A stretch of DNA of 64,000 nucleotides from NCBI GenBank assembly GCA_947502145.1, contig CANMYO010000005.1, positions 62,001-126,000 of the forward strand. The letters run 5' to 3'. Positions 53,503-63,215 of this stretch are shown here, in pieces. A program made the position numbers and the translations under genes. Below the pieces are notes generated by a model, which worked only from the letters and a program-made list of their open reading frames with translations, had not been told where the DNA came from and did no database searches. Numbering within the stretch: position 1 is the first letter of the stretch; each line of letters begins with the position of its first letter. This DNA is from an uncultured Paracoccaceae bacterium (GTDB taxonomy: Bacteria > Pseudomonadota > Alphaproteobacteria > Rhodobacterales > Rhodobacteraceae).

Positions 53503-55605
53503 TTAGAGCTCTAGGACCAAAGCATCTTTTCCAGCTATCTCGAATTCACCATCGGCATAGTGGCCGTCTTGCCCCCGCCAGTGCCAATTTTGCAGAACTG
53601 GTGACCCATTGGGGAACCGAACATGCCCTGTTTGCCTTGAGGGCGATGAGTTCAACAGCCAAAGATAGCACCGATCCCCTTTTTGGAGACGGGCCTGAAC
53701 ATGCCGGTTCGTGATCTCGATTTGCGGCCGATTACCAGACCAATCAAGCACTTTACGGAAATACTTTCGGCTATCCGCTGTTGTGTCACGGAAGTTGGAA
53801 GCACTCACGTGTGATCCAATCAACAACGTCTTTCCGCGACCATGATCGTTTTCGACAACTGCAATACGACCATCCGCAAAGCGGCCAAGAACCTTGCCAC
53901 TGGTCGGTTTGAAACTTTGAAGGAATCCGCCGCATGTGAGGTTCAATCCATCGAATTCAATTGAATCGCGGTCAGCAATATCCGGCATAAACTCCACTTC
54001 GTCTTCGGCGACGCCAAAGATTGCGTCCAGACCGAGGTTGGGTTGCGTGGTCCCTACCCGACCGTTGTCTCCAAAATATCCGGGACATGCCTCTGAAATC
54101 AGGATGCCTCCACGCTCGACCCAATCTGCGATTTGCGTTGCCTGTGCCTGACGCAGCATGATCGGATAAGGAAAGTAGAGCACCGCATATTTCTCGATAT
54201 CGGTCAGCTGCACCCAGTCGACGAGAATATTATTCTCGACAAAACCCTTGTAGGCCCCGAACATCGCCGCCTGATAGGTGTCAAATCCACCCTCAGCACT
54301 CAGAAGGTAATCCCATTCCTGTACTTCGGGTACGACCAGCAGTCCAACATCCCCGGTAACGGGTGTTGCGGCGAACAAATCTTTCTGGGCAGGATCATTG
54401 GCCCATTTTGCGATTCTGCTGACGATCTCCGATCGGGGTGTTCTGGAACCATCCATGCCGTAGGACCCAAAAGCACCGAAAAGCGGTCCATCAAGCAACG
54501 GGCGATAACGAAGGTTCATCATACCCGTCGCGCCTCCCGCAAATGAACACATCGACCAAAGGCGTATGTCCTCCGGCGTTGCGACGCGTGCATCGTTCTT
54601 GTCGCGTCCCATAACTTGCGGCTGCATCCAAAGCGGACCACCCTGGCGCTCCGCGTGCCAAAACGGTTTGCCCCTGGATGCACCTCGGATCAGGTCGGCG
54701 GCATAGAAATTGCGCCAAGGCTCGGCCCCTTGCCGTGCCTGGATGAAAGTATAGCCATAGGTGTCGACCTTGCTCGCGGCCAGCCAATCGTCAGCACCAC
54801 GCGAGGCCATATCTTTCACAAAGCCAGCAACGCCGTGTGCAATAATTGCAGCGTCAGGATCGGCCGCCTTGATTGTATCAATACGAAACTGCATCTGGTC
54901 ATAGTTGTTTTCGCGCTTGAATTGAATCCAGTCGAGACTTTCAGCGTAGGGGTACAGCAACCGAGGCGGCTCTATGTCTTCCCATTCAACATAACTGTAG
55001 CGGTGCCAAACAAGCGCAAGTGCATCAAGATCACCGTACTTGGTCCTCAGCCATTTTCGGAACGCCACTTTCGTCGGCTCGCTAAAGTCTATGTCCGTGC
55101 CATAGTTGCATTCGTTCCAAATGTCGTAGCCGTAAAGACCCGGATGCCCCCGGTAACGGGTTGCGAGTTCCGTCAAGAAATTTCGCGCAGCTTCGCGGAC
55201 TTCGGGATGATTGAATGTCAAAACGCCGGAACCACTGCCATTGTGGTTACCGAAACCAGACGTTGCGCATGACTGGCTCATTGCAGAAAACAACCGTTGG
55301 CCATTTGCCCGAACCTGCACGGCGTCAGGGTATCTGCGTATCATCCATTCCGGGGTCGTCATCGAGAACTCTGCGATGATCGTCTGCATCCCATTTTCAG
55401 CGGCAAGGTCCAGCTGACGGTCGAATTCATCCCAATCGAAAAGACCCGGTTTACGCTCGATGACACTCCACATGAACCAGTGCCGGAAGGTGTTCAGGCC
55501 ATCTTCCGACGCGATTTTGTAATCCCGCGCCCAGTCTTCCTGCGGTGGATTTGACTTTCGAAAATATACCGCTCCGAACGGGACTTGATGTGGGCTGGTT
55601 GGCAT
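53503..55605 (-). CDS. GH42-type beta-galactosidase/glycosidase (second copy type)
   Basis: 700-residue cytosolic glycosidase, only distantly like the GH42 protein at 30909-32903. It opens VPFGAVYFRKSNPPQEDWARD, then FRHWFMWSVIERKPGLFDW, the acid/base Glu E165 in GYDIWNECNYG, and a nucleophile Glu E319 in KPFWHAERQGGPLW. A GATase-like middle domain with GGILISEACPGYFGDNG (~520-545) and a short beta C-terminal domain follow. Last gene of the LacI-controlled operon and placed just after a beta-hydroxyacid dehydrogenase. The substrate is probably a beta-galactoside or related glycoside brought in by the family-5 transporter. Confidence 0.88.
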   Translation of the reverse strand: MPTSPHQVPFGAVYFRKSNPPQEDWARDYKIASEDGLNTFRHWFMWSVIERKPGLFDWDEFDRQLDLAAENGMQTIIAEFSMTTPEWMIRRYPDAVQVRANGQRLFSAMSQSCATSGFGNHNGSGSGVLTFNHPEVREAARNFLTELATRYRGHPGLYGYDIWNECNYGTDIDFSEPTKVAFRKWLRTKYGDLDALALVWHRYSYVEWEDIEPPRLLYPYAESLDWIQFKRENNYDQMQFRIDTIKAADPDAAIIAHGVAGFVKDMASRGADDWLAASKVDTYGYTFIQARQGAEPWRNFYAADLIRGASRGKPFWHAERQGGPLWMQPQVMGRDKNDARVATPEDIRLWSMCSFAGGATGMMNLRYRPLLDGPLFGAFGSYGMDGSRTPRSEIVSRIAKWANDPAQKDLFAATPVTGDVGLLVVPEVQEWDYLLSAEGGFDTYQAAMFGAYKGFVENNILVDWVQLTDIEKYAVLYFPYPIMLRQAQATQIADWVERGGILISEACPGYFGDNGRVGTTQPNLGLDAIFGVAEDEVEFMPDIADRDSIEFDGLNLTCGGFLQSFKPTSGKVLGRFADGRIAVVENDHGRGKTLLIGSHVSASNFRDTTADSRKYFRKVLDWSGNRPQIEITNRHVQARLQKGDRCYLWLLNSSPSRQTGHVRFPNGSPVLQNWHWRGQDGHYADGEFEIAGKDALVLEL

Positions 55606-55623
55606 TTTTGATATTCCGTTCGT

Positions 55624-56514
55624 TCAGTCTTGGTTACTATGTGTGTGTGCACCCGACAGCCGCTCAAGGACTTTGATCAAAGCAGAGTGATCCTTGTCGC
55701 CATCGCCATGTCCGACAGCAGCGTTCATCAGTTGCGCGACGGTTGATGCATTCGGAAGAGCCAGGTTCAATCCACGGGCCGCGCTCACAGCTAGGTCCAT
55801 ATCCTTCTGGTGCAGACGCAGTCGGAAACCGGGATCAAAGGTCCGCGCGACCATGCGCTCGCCATGAACTTTAAGAATGGTGCTATCGGCAAAACCTCCC
55901 ATCAGTGCATTGCGCACTTTGGCAGGGTCGGCGCCAGCAACCTTGGCAAAGGTCAGCGCCTCGGCAACAGCCTGAATATTAAGTCCAACAATGATTTGGT
56001 TGGCTACTTTGGTGATTTGTCCATCCCCTACGCCACCGACATGGGTAATGGTCTTTCCCATTATCTCGAACAGTGGCATCGCCCGCGTTACATCGGCCTC
56101 TTCACCACCGACCATAATCGTCAAGGTGCCCGCCTTTGCGCCAACTTCGCCACCCGAGACGGGTGCATCAACATAGTTGCCGCCAAGTGCACCAACCCGA
56201 GCGGCGAAAGCCTTTGTTGCGACCGGCGAGATCGAGCTCATGTCGACGACGAGCGCGCCTGCCTGCAATGTGTCAGCCACACCGTTTTCCCCAAAAAGCA
56301 CGTCTTCAACGTCGGGCGTATCCGGAACCATAAGGATGGTGATGTCGGACTGTGCGGCAACTTCTGCGGCATTGTCGCAAGCAACACCACCAGCATCGAG
56401 AAGTGACCGCGAGCTAGGCTTCACGCGATGCAGAAACAGCTTGTGACCGGCATCAATGAGGTGCCTTGCCATAGGACGTCCCATAACACCAAGACCAATA
56501 AATCCGATGTTCAT
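55624..56514 (-). CDS. beta-hydroxyacid dehydrogenase, 2-hydroxy-3-oxopropionate (tartronate semialdehyde) reductase-like
   Basis: 296-residue NAD(P)-dependent dehydrogenase. It has IGFIGLGVMGRPMARHL at the N-terminus, the substrate motif DAPVSGGEVGAKAGTL near 120 and the catalytic Lys in GQITKVANQIIVG near 170. These are shared by GlxR and GarR proteins. The ATG at 56514 overlaps the upstream isomerase gene by four bases (ATGA) and starts the Rossmann fold; a longer frame exists but adds 28 unrelated residues. With the isomerase next door it would convert hydroxypyruvate via tartronate semialdehyde to glycerate, but no glyoxylate carboligase is present here. Confidence 0.88.
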   Translation of the reverse strand: MNIGFIGLGVMGRPMARHLIDAGHKLFLHRVKPSSRSLLDAGGVACDNAAEVAAQSDITILMVPDTPDVEDVLFGENGVADTLQAGALVVDMSSISPVATKAFAARVGALGGNYVDAPVSGGEVGAKAGTLTIMVGGEEADVTRAMPLFEIMGKTITHVGGVGDGQITKVANQIIVGLNIQAVAEALTFAKVAGADPAKVRNALMGGFADSTILKVHGERMVARTFDPGFRLRLHQKDMDLAVSAARGLNLALPNASTVAQLMNAAVGHGDGDKDHSALIKVLERLSGAHTHSNQD

Positions 56515-57302
56515 ACGTTCTCTCCTTTGAGCAACTCGGCGCGCCAACTCAGACCGGTTGATGTGTCGTTCTTGGGCACGTATTCGCATCCGATCCAACC
56601 TGCGTATTCGAGCGCTTCGAGCTGTCTGAAAATGAAGGCGTAGTTGATCTCCCCGGTTCCCGGCTCATGCCGCCCGGGTGTATCCGCGATCTGCACATGT
56701 GCGATCTTGTCCTGCGCGGCCCTGAATGTGCCAATCAGCTCACCCTGCATGCGTTGCATGTGATAGAAGTCGTATTGAAGCCAAAGGTTGTCTGCGCCGA
56801 TCTGATCAAAAAGCGCCAAAGTTTCGGCGCTGGTGTTCAGCGCAAATCCAGGTATGTCGAAGCTATTGATCGGTTCGACCAAAAGGCGGATGCCAGCATC
56901 CGCCAGCTTTGGTGCCGCAAAGGCGAGGTTTTGTGCCAGTACCTCTAGTGCCGTATCGCGGCTGACATGCTCAGGGACGATGCCTGCAAGGCAATTGATC
57001 TGCTTGCACCCCAAAGCCTCAGCAAAAGAAAGCGCCTGATCGACACCGGCGCGAAATTCCGCCTCTCGCCCGGGCAATGCACCGATCCCACGTTCCCCGC
57101 TGGCCCAATCCCCGGTCGGAAAATTGAAAAGGACCTGCTCCAGCGCGGCGGCCTGCAAGACGGATTTGACGACGTCGGGCTCGTAATCATATGCCCCTAT
57201 ATACTCAACACCCCGGAACCCGTCAGCGGCGGCGGCGGAAAAGCGATCAAGGAAGGCTAGATCACCGTACATCATTGAAATATTTGCGGAAAAACGTGGC
57301 AT
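56511..57302 (-). CDS. hydroxypyruvate isomerase-like TIM-barrel protein
   Basis: 263-residue AP-endonuclease/xylose-isomerase-type TIM barrel of the Hyi group. Segments typical for the family: PRFSANISMMYGDLAFLDRF at the N-terminus, GFRGVEYIGAYDYEPD, INCLAGIVPEHVSRD, the metal-binding Glu in LLVEPINSFDIPGF and NLWLQYDFYHMQRMQGEL, then HVQIADTPGRHEPGTGEINY. All are present. The start is one base from the ATPase stop. The Hyi fold is also used by other sugar epimerases, so the real substrate may be a ketose or sugar derivative from the imported glycoside. Confidence 0.88.
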   Translation of the reverse strand: MPRFSANISMMYGDLAFLDRFSAAAADGFRGVEYIGAYDYEPDVVKSVLQAAALEQVLFNFPTGDWASGERGIGALPGREAEFRAGVDQALSFAEALGCKQINCLAGIVPEHVSRDTALEVLAQNLAFAAPKLADAGIRLLVEPINSFDIPGFALNTSAETLALFDQIGADNLWLQYDFYHMQRMQGELIGTFRAAQDKIAHVQIADTPGRHEPGTGEINYAFIFRQLEALEYAGWIGCEYVPKNDTSTGLSWRAELLKGENV

Positions 57303-59039
57303 CTAAACCTCTTCGGCAACGAATTTTGTACGGTGAACCATGCGTTTGTCGCGCGGATCCGGATTTGGAACGGCAGAGAGCAGCGCTTTGGTGTATGGCT
57401 CCTTGGGCGCCGTGCAGACCGTTTCGGCATCGCCCTGCTCGACAATCCGCCCGTGGTGCATGACCAAGACGCGATCGCAGAAATATCGAACAACCGAAAT
57501 ATCGTGTGCGATAAACAGGAAGCTGAGGTTCAGCTTCTTTTGCAATTCGATGAGCAAATCGAGAATCTGCGCCCTGATGGACACGTCAAGCGCCGAGGTC
57601 GCTTCGTCCGCAATGATGATCCGGGGGTTTAGCGCCAGCGATCTTGCGATCGAAAAGCGCTGCCGTTGCCCCCCTGAGAACGCATGCGGATACCGCTCCA
57701 TTGCGCCGCGATCCATGCCCACGAGTTCTAGCAGCTCGCCAACGCGCGCCTCAAGTTCCACACCTTGCATGACACCGTTGACGACCAGTGGCTCAGCAAT
57801 GATCTGCTTGATCGTCATGCGCGGATTCAGTGACGCGAACGGGTCCTGAAAAATTAGGCGGACGTCGCGGTGGAACTTGGCCAGCTCTGGCTTATCCATT
57901 GCCGCGACGTCGGACACCCGCCCATCAGTTTCCCTGTAACCGATCTCTCCCGCGGTCGGCTCGATAACACGCAGGATCATCCGGCCGAGCGTCGTCTTCC
58001 CCGATCCGCTTTCGCCAACGATGCCAAGACTTTCGCCCGGGTAAAGATCAAAGCTGGCGTCCTTTACAGCTCGTACCGCATGAATTTCCTGACCGCGCCA
58101 GTTTGTGACGCCAAATGACTTGCAAAGGCCGCGCACAGACAACACCGCGGGGTCAGACGTCCGATCCCGGCGGTCCCGCAGTTCCGACGGCCGTTCAAGC
58201 CGCATTGTCGAAGCAAGCAGCTTCTTGGCATAGGCCGTTTGCGGATTGTGGAAAATGTCGTCAATTGGCCCACGTTCGACGAGGCGGCCAAATCGCATGA
58301 CTGCTACCTCGTCTGCAACTTCGGCCACCAGGCCGAGATCGTGCGTGATCAACAACAGTGCCATGCCGCGGTGCTCTTGTAGACGTTTCAAGAGGTCCAT
58401 CACCTCGGCCTGCGTCGTCACATCAAGCGCCGTCGTGGGTTCGTCGGCGATCAGGACATCAGGGTCACAGGCAAGCGCCATCGCGATCATTGCCCGCTGC
58501 CGCATGCCGCCAGAAAATTCGAACGTGTACCGCTTTGCCATAGCGGCGGGGTCCTTGATCTCGACCTGCTCCAGCAGCTTGACCGTTTCATCCATCGCCT
58601 CGCGTTTGGAGAGGCCGCGATGCAACCTGAGTGCCTCGCCAATCTGGCTGCCAATTGTGTGGACAGGTGACAGGCTGGACATCGGTTCCTGAAAGATAAG
58701 CGCAATCCGGCGTCCGCGGATCTGTCGGATTGCCTTCCCCTTTGGATCGAGGTCCGTGATGCGAATATCCCCGTCGTCGCCATGTAGTGTGATCTCGCCG
58801 CTCGTTTGCCGCGCCTCTTTGTCCAATAGCCGCATGATTGCGCGTGTGGTCACGCTCTTGCCTGAGCCGCTTTCACCAACCAACGCCATGGTCTTTCCCT
58901 TGTGCAGGGCGAACGACACTTTGCGCACGGCATGCAGAATATGGGTTCTGAGATGAAAATCGACAGACAGGTTTTTGACAGTCAACACGGGGGTCGCGTC
59001 GGTATCCTTGATTGGGTGAATGTATGTATCAGTCATCAC
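57303..59039 (-). CDS. ABC transporter ATP-binding protein with two fused ATPase domains (DppD-DppF type)
   Basis: 578 residues holding two complete ATPase domains. The first (~20-280) has ALVGESGSGKSVTTRA, FSGGMRQRAMIAMALACDP and LIADEPTTALD; the second (~295-570) has GIVGESGSGKTTLGRM, FSGGQRQRFSIARSLALNP and IIADEATSALD. In the second Walker B the usual Pro is Ala (DEATSALD), which is common in DppF-type domains. It serves the permeases encoded just upstream and parallels the ATPase at 24671-26278. Confidence 0.94.
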   Translation of the reverse strand: MMTDTYIHPIKDTDATPVLTVKNLSVDFHLRTHILHAVRKVSFALHKGKTMALVGESGSGKSVTTRAIMRLLDKEARQTSGEITLHGDDGDIRITDLDPKGKAIRQIRGRRIALIFQEPMSSLSPVHTIGSQIGEALRLHRGLSKREAMDETVKLLEQVEIKDPAAMAKRYTFEFSGGMRQRAMIAMALACDPDVLIADEPTTALDVTTQAEVMDLLKRLQEHRGMALLLITHDLGLVAEVADEVAVMRFGRLVERGPIDDIFHNPQTAYAKKLLASTMRLERPSELRDRRDRTSDPAVLSVRGLCKSFGVTNWRGQEIHAVRAVKDASFDLYPGESLGIVGESGSGKTTLGRMILRVIEPTAGEIGYRETDGRVSDVAAMDKPELAKFHRDVRLIFQDPFASLNPRMTIKQIIAEPLVVNGVMQGVELEARVGELLELVGMDRGAMERYPHAFSGGQRQRFSIARSLALNPRIIIADEATSALDVSIRAQILDLLIELQKKLNLSFLFIAHDISVVRYFCDRVLVMHHGRIVEQGDAETVCTAPKEPYTKALLSAVPNPDPRDKRMVHRTKFVAEEV

Positions 59040-59047
59040 GCACCTCC

Positions 59048-60220
59048 CTAGCTGTCATATGGGTCGGCTGCGTCCCGCAGGCCGTCACCAAGAAAGTTGA
59101 ATGCAAGCACGACTGAAATCACCGCCAAAGAGGGCCAAATCAGAAGCCAGGGCGCAGATGAGATGGTCCGAATGTTCTGGGCGTCCTGCAGAAGAACACC
59201 CCACGAAACAACCGGTGGTTTCAACCCGATACCCAGGAACGATAGCGCGGTCTCGGCCACGATCATTGTGGGAATGGCCAGGGTCGTGACGGCCAGAATG
59301 TGGCTCGTGAGCGAAGGCAGGATGTGGCGAAAGATAACACGACCTGTGCTTGATCCGTCCAATTTGGCGGCGGTCACAAAATCTTCTCTGCGCAGGGACA
59401 GGAACCGGCCGCGCACCTCTCTGGCGAGGCTCGTCCATGCCAGCAACGACACGATCAACGTGATGATAAAATAGACCTGCAGGGGCGACCACGTCAGCGG
59501 AATTGCGGCCGCAAAACCCAACCAGAGCGGGATGGTTGGCATCGCCGAAATAATCTCGATCAGGCGCTGGACTGCCAGATCGACCCAGCCGCCGAAGTAT
59601 CCGGAAAGGGCACCAAGAACGGTGCCAATGATCAGGCTCGAAATGACACCGATCAGGCCAATCGACATCGACACGCGCGCGCCATAGATCAGACGCGTCA
59701 GCATATCCCGACCAAGTTTGTCAGTACCCAGTAAGTTCATCTGGTCGCTTGGATCCAAAGGACCGATCAAATGGCGATCCATCGGGATTAGCCCCCACAT
59801 GTCGTAGGCCTCGCCCCTCACGAAGAACCCGATTGGAATGATATTTGCGGGATCAGAGGTGAAACTGCGACGAAGACTCTCTGGGTCTACGGTCATGGCG
59901 TACCCGTTGACGTGAAGCTGAAATCTGCGCTGCCCGGTTTCATCTTCGATGAATAGCCCAATCTCCTGCGGCGGCGCGTAGGTGAGCCGCGGCTGGGCGA
60001 CCGTTGGCAACGTAGGGGCAAGAAACTCGCAAAATAAGGCGACGCCGTAGAAAAAGAAAATGACCCAACCCGCAAACAGCGCAACGCGGTTCTGGCGAAA
60101 CTTCAGCCAGATCAGACGCCACTGTCCCGCGACCTCGATGTCGCTGCCCGCCCCATCCGTGAGCCGCGTGATCTTGGGCTTGTCTTCTTCCATAGCGATT
60201 TCTGACCCATGCTTTTTCAT
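59048..60220 (-). CDS. ABC transporter permease (DppC/OppC type)
   Basis: 390-residue membrane subunit. An N-terminal cytosolic tail and the OppC_N helix (WLKFRQNRVALFAGWVIFFF) precede a ~130-residue periplasmic insert, as in the permease at 23554-24678. The transport domain has GTDKLGRDMLTRLIYGARVSM and the EAA loop REDFVTAAKLDGSSTGRVIFRHILPS. I take ATG 60220, which begins one base after the stop of the partner permease; another ATG nine codons further in is possible. Confidence 0.92.
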   Translation of the reverse strand: MKKHGSEIAMEEDKPKITRLTDGAGSDIEVAGQWRLIWLKFRQNRVALFAGWVIFFFYGVALFCEFLAPTLPTVAQPRLTYAPPQEIGLFIEDETGQRRFQLHVNGYAMTVDPESLRRSFTSDPANIIPIGFFVRGEAYDMWGLIPMDRHLIGPLDPSDQMNLLGTDKLGRDMLTRLIYGARVSMSIGLIGVISSLIIGTVLGALSGYFGGWVDLAVQRLIEIISAMPTIPLWLGFAAAIPLTWSPLQVYFIITLIVSLLAWTSLAREVRGRFLSLRREDFVTAAKLDGSSTGRVIFRHILPSLTSHILAVTTLAIPTMIVAETALSFLGIGLKPPVVSWGVLLQDAQNIRTISSAPWLLIWPSLAVISVVLAFNFLGDGLRDAADPYDS

Positions 60221-60221
60221 G

Positions 60222-61208
60222 TCAGTGGAACCGAATACGAGGATCAAGCAGCGCGAGGAGAATGTCCGACAGCAGCATTCCGATGAGCGTCAGCATACCC
60301 ATCAGCAAGATAAAGCTTCCTGCCAGATACATATCCTGCGCGATGAGAGACCGCAGAAGCAGCGGCCCTGCTGTTGGAAGGTTCAAGACAATTGCAGTGA
60401 TTGTAATGCCGGAAATAAGTTGAGGGAGCACCCAGCCAATTGCAGAGACGAAAGGGTTTAGGGCCACGCGAACTGGATAGCGCAGGATGGCGGTATGCTC
60501 TGGCAGCCCCTTTGCCCGCGCCGTCAGGACATAGGGTTTGTTCAGTTCGTCCGTCAGGTTGGCGCGCAGAATGCGGATCAGGGCTGCGGTTCCCGCAGTG
60601 CCGATTACAACAACTGGCACCCAGACGTGTTTTAACAGGTCGACGAACTTTGCCCATGACATGGGCTGCTCCGCGAACTCAGGTGAATACAGGCCGCCGA
60701 CGCTTTGGCCGAAATATTTGAACGAAACGTACATCAGCGTCAGGGCCAGGATGAAATTGGGGATAGCGAGACCGAGAAAGCCAAAGAACGTGGCAATATG
60801 ATCCCCAAGCGAATGGCGGTTGACAGCAGAATAGATCCCAATCGGGAGAGATACGGCCCAAACGAACAAAAGCGACAAGAGGGAGATGCTTAGGGTCGAT
60901 CCCATTCGCTCCCATATCAACTCAGAAACGGGTCGGTTCCATTCGAACGAATAGCCAAAATCCCCACGGCTCACGATCCCCCAAATCCATTTCACATATT
61001 GCATGATCATCGGTTCATCGAGGCCATAGTTGGCGCGCATTTTTGCGATCTGTTCATCGGAAAAATTGACGTCACTGTCCGCCATCGCGGCCAGAACCGA
61101 GGTCAGATAGTCGCCAGGGGGAAGCTGGATGATCGCGAAGGATATGATCGAGATTCCGATCATGGTCGGGATCATCAGAAATAGTCGTTGAATGATGTAG
61201 CTGAGCAT
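60222..61208 (-). CDS. ABC transporter permease (DppB/OppB type)
   Basis: 328-residue membrane subunit with about six helices. It starts LSYIIQRLFLMIPTMIGISI, followed by QLPPGDYLTS, the MRANYGLDEPMIMQYVKW segment and an EAA loop reading YVLTARAKGLPEHTAILRYPV. The loop has lost the usual His-Ala-Leu-Pro ending, but the ARAKG core remains. The start at 61208 is chosen because the 25 codons upstream lack family similarity. Separated from the binding-protein gene by a hairpin. Confidence 0.92.
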   Translation of the reverse strand: MLSYIIQRLFLMIPTMIGISIISFAIIQLPPGDYLTSVLAAMADSDVNFSDEQIAKMRANYGLDEPMIMQYVKWIWGIVSRGDFGYSFEWNRPVSELIWERMGSTLSISLLSLLFVWAVSLPIGIYSAVNRHSLGDHIATFFGFLGLAIPNFILALTLMYVSFKYFGQSVGGLYSPEFAEQPMSWAKFVDLLKHVWVPVVVIGTAGTAALIRILRANLTDELNKPYVLTARAKGLPEHTAILRYPVRVALNPFVSAIGWVLPQLISGITITAIVLNLPTAGPLLLRSLIAQDMYLAGSFILLMGMLTLIGMLLSDILLALLDPRIRFH

Positions 61209-61251
61209 TTTGCGTTCAGAACCCTGGCGGCCAATTGAATGGCCAATCCTA

Positions 61252-61292
61252 GGGTGAGCGACGGCAGGAAGACAGCCAGTCACCGCTCACCC
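61252..61292 (-). repeat. intercistronic inverted repeat between binding-protein and permease genes
   Basis: GGGTGAGCG (61252-61260) and CGCTCACCC (61284-61292) form a perfect 9-bp stem around a 23-base spacer that can form a smaller inner stem. On the transcribed strand it begins about 10 bases after the binding-protein stop. Same position as in the other ABC operons here. Confidence 0.5.
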
Positions 61293-61301
61293 CTTTTGTT
61301 G

Positions 61302-63215
61302 TCAGCCCTTGAAGAACTGTTCAGGACGCGCCGGGCCAGGCGTCGGCCAAGCGAATGAGTTCGTCATGGACGGCATCACATTGTGCATGTCGTTCTTGAC
61401 GATCCCGTAACCATCGGGCGGAAGCGTCACCCCGAAGACCAGGAATTGTTCGGCTGCAACCTGAAGAATTTCTTTCATGATTTCGGCCTGATCCGCCGGA
61501 TCTGCGGTCGCCAAAAGCTTCTTGTAACGGTCCTGCTGGGCTTTGACATCTGCAGGCGGCTCGATCGCATTCTCATTCTCGGGGTTCGAGAAGTAGAGCG
61601 ACCACCCCGAGGCAAAAAAGCCGTTGCGCGAGTAAGGCACAAAGTAGCGGGGGTCCAGCATCGCGCCGATGCTATTGTTGGCACCAAACCTGTGCGCCGA
61701 GGCGTCGAACTCGCGACCTCCGCGAACGCGCGTCTCCCAGAGCGAACGATCCATGGTCCGCATCTGCGCATCGATGCCAACTGCCTGGAAATTTGGCAAC
61801 GCCAGTTCAAACATGTCAAGAAACGTCGACCGCGCTTGATCAATTTCGAAGACAATGGTCAGACGGTTGCCGTTCTTGTCGAGACGAAAGCCTTCCGAAT
61901 CCTTTTCCGGCAGAATGCCATCAAGGATCGCGTTGGCCTTGTCTGGATCATACTCGGTGTACTGATAGCTCAGCACCGGGTTATGGAGCGGATCCCCCTC
62001 AAGAATTGATGGCTGGGCGGGCTTGCCCTGCCCGACGAACACCGCATCAATCATTGACTGCCTGTCGACAGCGTGACTCATCGCCACCCGGAAATCGCGA
62101 TTGTTAAATAGCTCGTGCTTAACTGGATCCGTGTGATTGAGATTAAGCATGAAGACCATGGCGTTCGCCGCCGTCTCCTTCATGGTGAAGAAGTCGTAGT
62201 TGCCATTGTCCTTGCCGTCAAACAGCACCGGCTTGTTGGACGGCGTGTTGATATAAAGCCCCATGAAATCGATTTCGCCCTGCAGGGTCTTCAGCAGCAG
62301 CACTTCCGGATCACCAACCATCTGGTAGACGATGCGATCGAAATAGGGCAGCTGTTTCCCCTCGGTATCCACCTTGAAGTAATATGGGTTGCGTTCAGCA
62401 ATCGCCCGCTCGGTATCTTCACCCGGAGCGGTTGAGAACGCCCACGCCTCAATCGTCGGACGTTTCGAGTTCTGGTAATAAACATTCTCTTCCATGATCC
62501 CGGATTCCCGATGGAAGAGCGCAACCCAGTTGTCGAGGCCTTGCGATTTGGCCAGCGCGTCGGCCTCGCTGTTGTACTTGATGTGGAATTGCTTGAGGTA
62601 ATGCGACGGCACGCGTGTTGTGCTGTCCTGGGATCCTCGCGCCATGTTTTGCAGGAAGAACCCGTTCGGGACGTCAAACACGACCCTGAAATTGTAGTCG
62701 TCGACAATGTCCAGCTTTCCAAGCTTGCCGCCAGAAGACCAATAACCCTGCGCACGCGTCGCGCCGACGTCTTCGTCCTGGAACATGTCTTCATACCAAA
62801 AGCGCACATCCTCGGTAGTATAAGGCTCGCCGTCGGACCACTTCATGCCCTCACGAAGTTTAAAGCTATAGACGGTAGCGTCATCATTGACCTCGACGCT
62901 TTCAGCAACGTTGGGTTCGACCCCGGTCCAATCGGGATTAAAGCGCACCAAAGGTTCATACCCTTGGTAGCGCACCAGCATCACGAGTGAGCCGCCACCG
63001 ACCAAAGCGTGATTCCAGGTACCGCCGTGTGTCCCGATCCGATCGGTCGGGGTTACGACAAGGGGGTTCTTGGGCAGCCGATCATTCAAAGCAGGCAAGC
63101 TGCCGTCGTCCACTTTCGAAAGCAGAGGGTCGGCTTGTGCAAAGACAGGTCCGGCGAGTGTAACGGTGGAAATGGTGGCCGCGCTGGTAAGCAGAAAGCC
63201 GCGTCTACTAAGCAT
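61302..63215 (-). CDS. ABC transporter solute-binding protein, family 5 (Tat-exported)
   Basis: 637-residue periplasmic protein. The N-terminus MLSRRGFLLTSAATIS carries a twin-arginine signal (SRRGFLL), unlike the Sec signal of the paralogue at 20451. SBP_bac_5 segments are present: VAESVEVNDDATVYSFKLREGMKWSDGEP spread over several strands, TEDVRFWYEDMFQDEDV, and DFRVAMSHAVDRQSMIDAVF. Like its paralogue it is ~100 residues longer than dipeptide binders. A second ATG lies one codon upstream (63218). Head of the LacI-associated operon; probably binds an oligosaccharide or glycoside. Confidence 0.92.
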   Translation of the reverse strand: MLSRRGFLLTSAATISTVTLAGPVFAQADPLLSKVDDGSLPALNDRLPKNPLVVTPTDRIGTHGGTWNHALVGGGSLVMLVRYQGYEPLVRFNPDWTGVEPNVAESVEVNDDATVYSFKLREGMKWSDGEPYTTEDVRFWYEDMFQDEDVGATRAQGYWSSGGKLGKLDIVDDYNFRVVFDVPNGFFLQNMARGSQDSTTRVPSHYLKQFHIKYNSEADALAKSQGLDNWVALFHRESGIMEENVYYQNSKRPTIEAWAFSTAPGEDTERAIAERNPYYFKVDTEGKQLPYFDRIVYQMVGDPEVLLLKTLQGEIDFMGLYINTPSNKPVLFDGKDNGNYDFFTMKETAANAMVFMLNLNHTDPVKHELFNNRDFRVAMSHAVDRQSMIDAVFVGQGKPAQPSILEGDPLHNPVLSYQYTEYDPDKANAILDGILPEKDSEGFRLDKNGNRLTIVFEIDQARSTFLDMFELALPNFQAVGIDAQMRTMDRSLWETRVRGGREFDASAHRFGANNSIGAMLDPRYFVPYSRNGFFASGWSLYFSNPENENAIEPPADVKAQQDRYKKLLATADPADQAEIMKEILQVAAEQFLVFGVTLPPDGYGIVKNDMHNVMPSMTNSFAWPTPGPARPEQFFKG

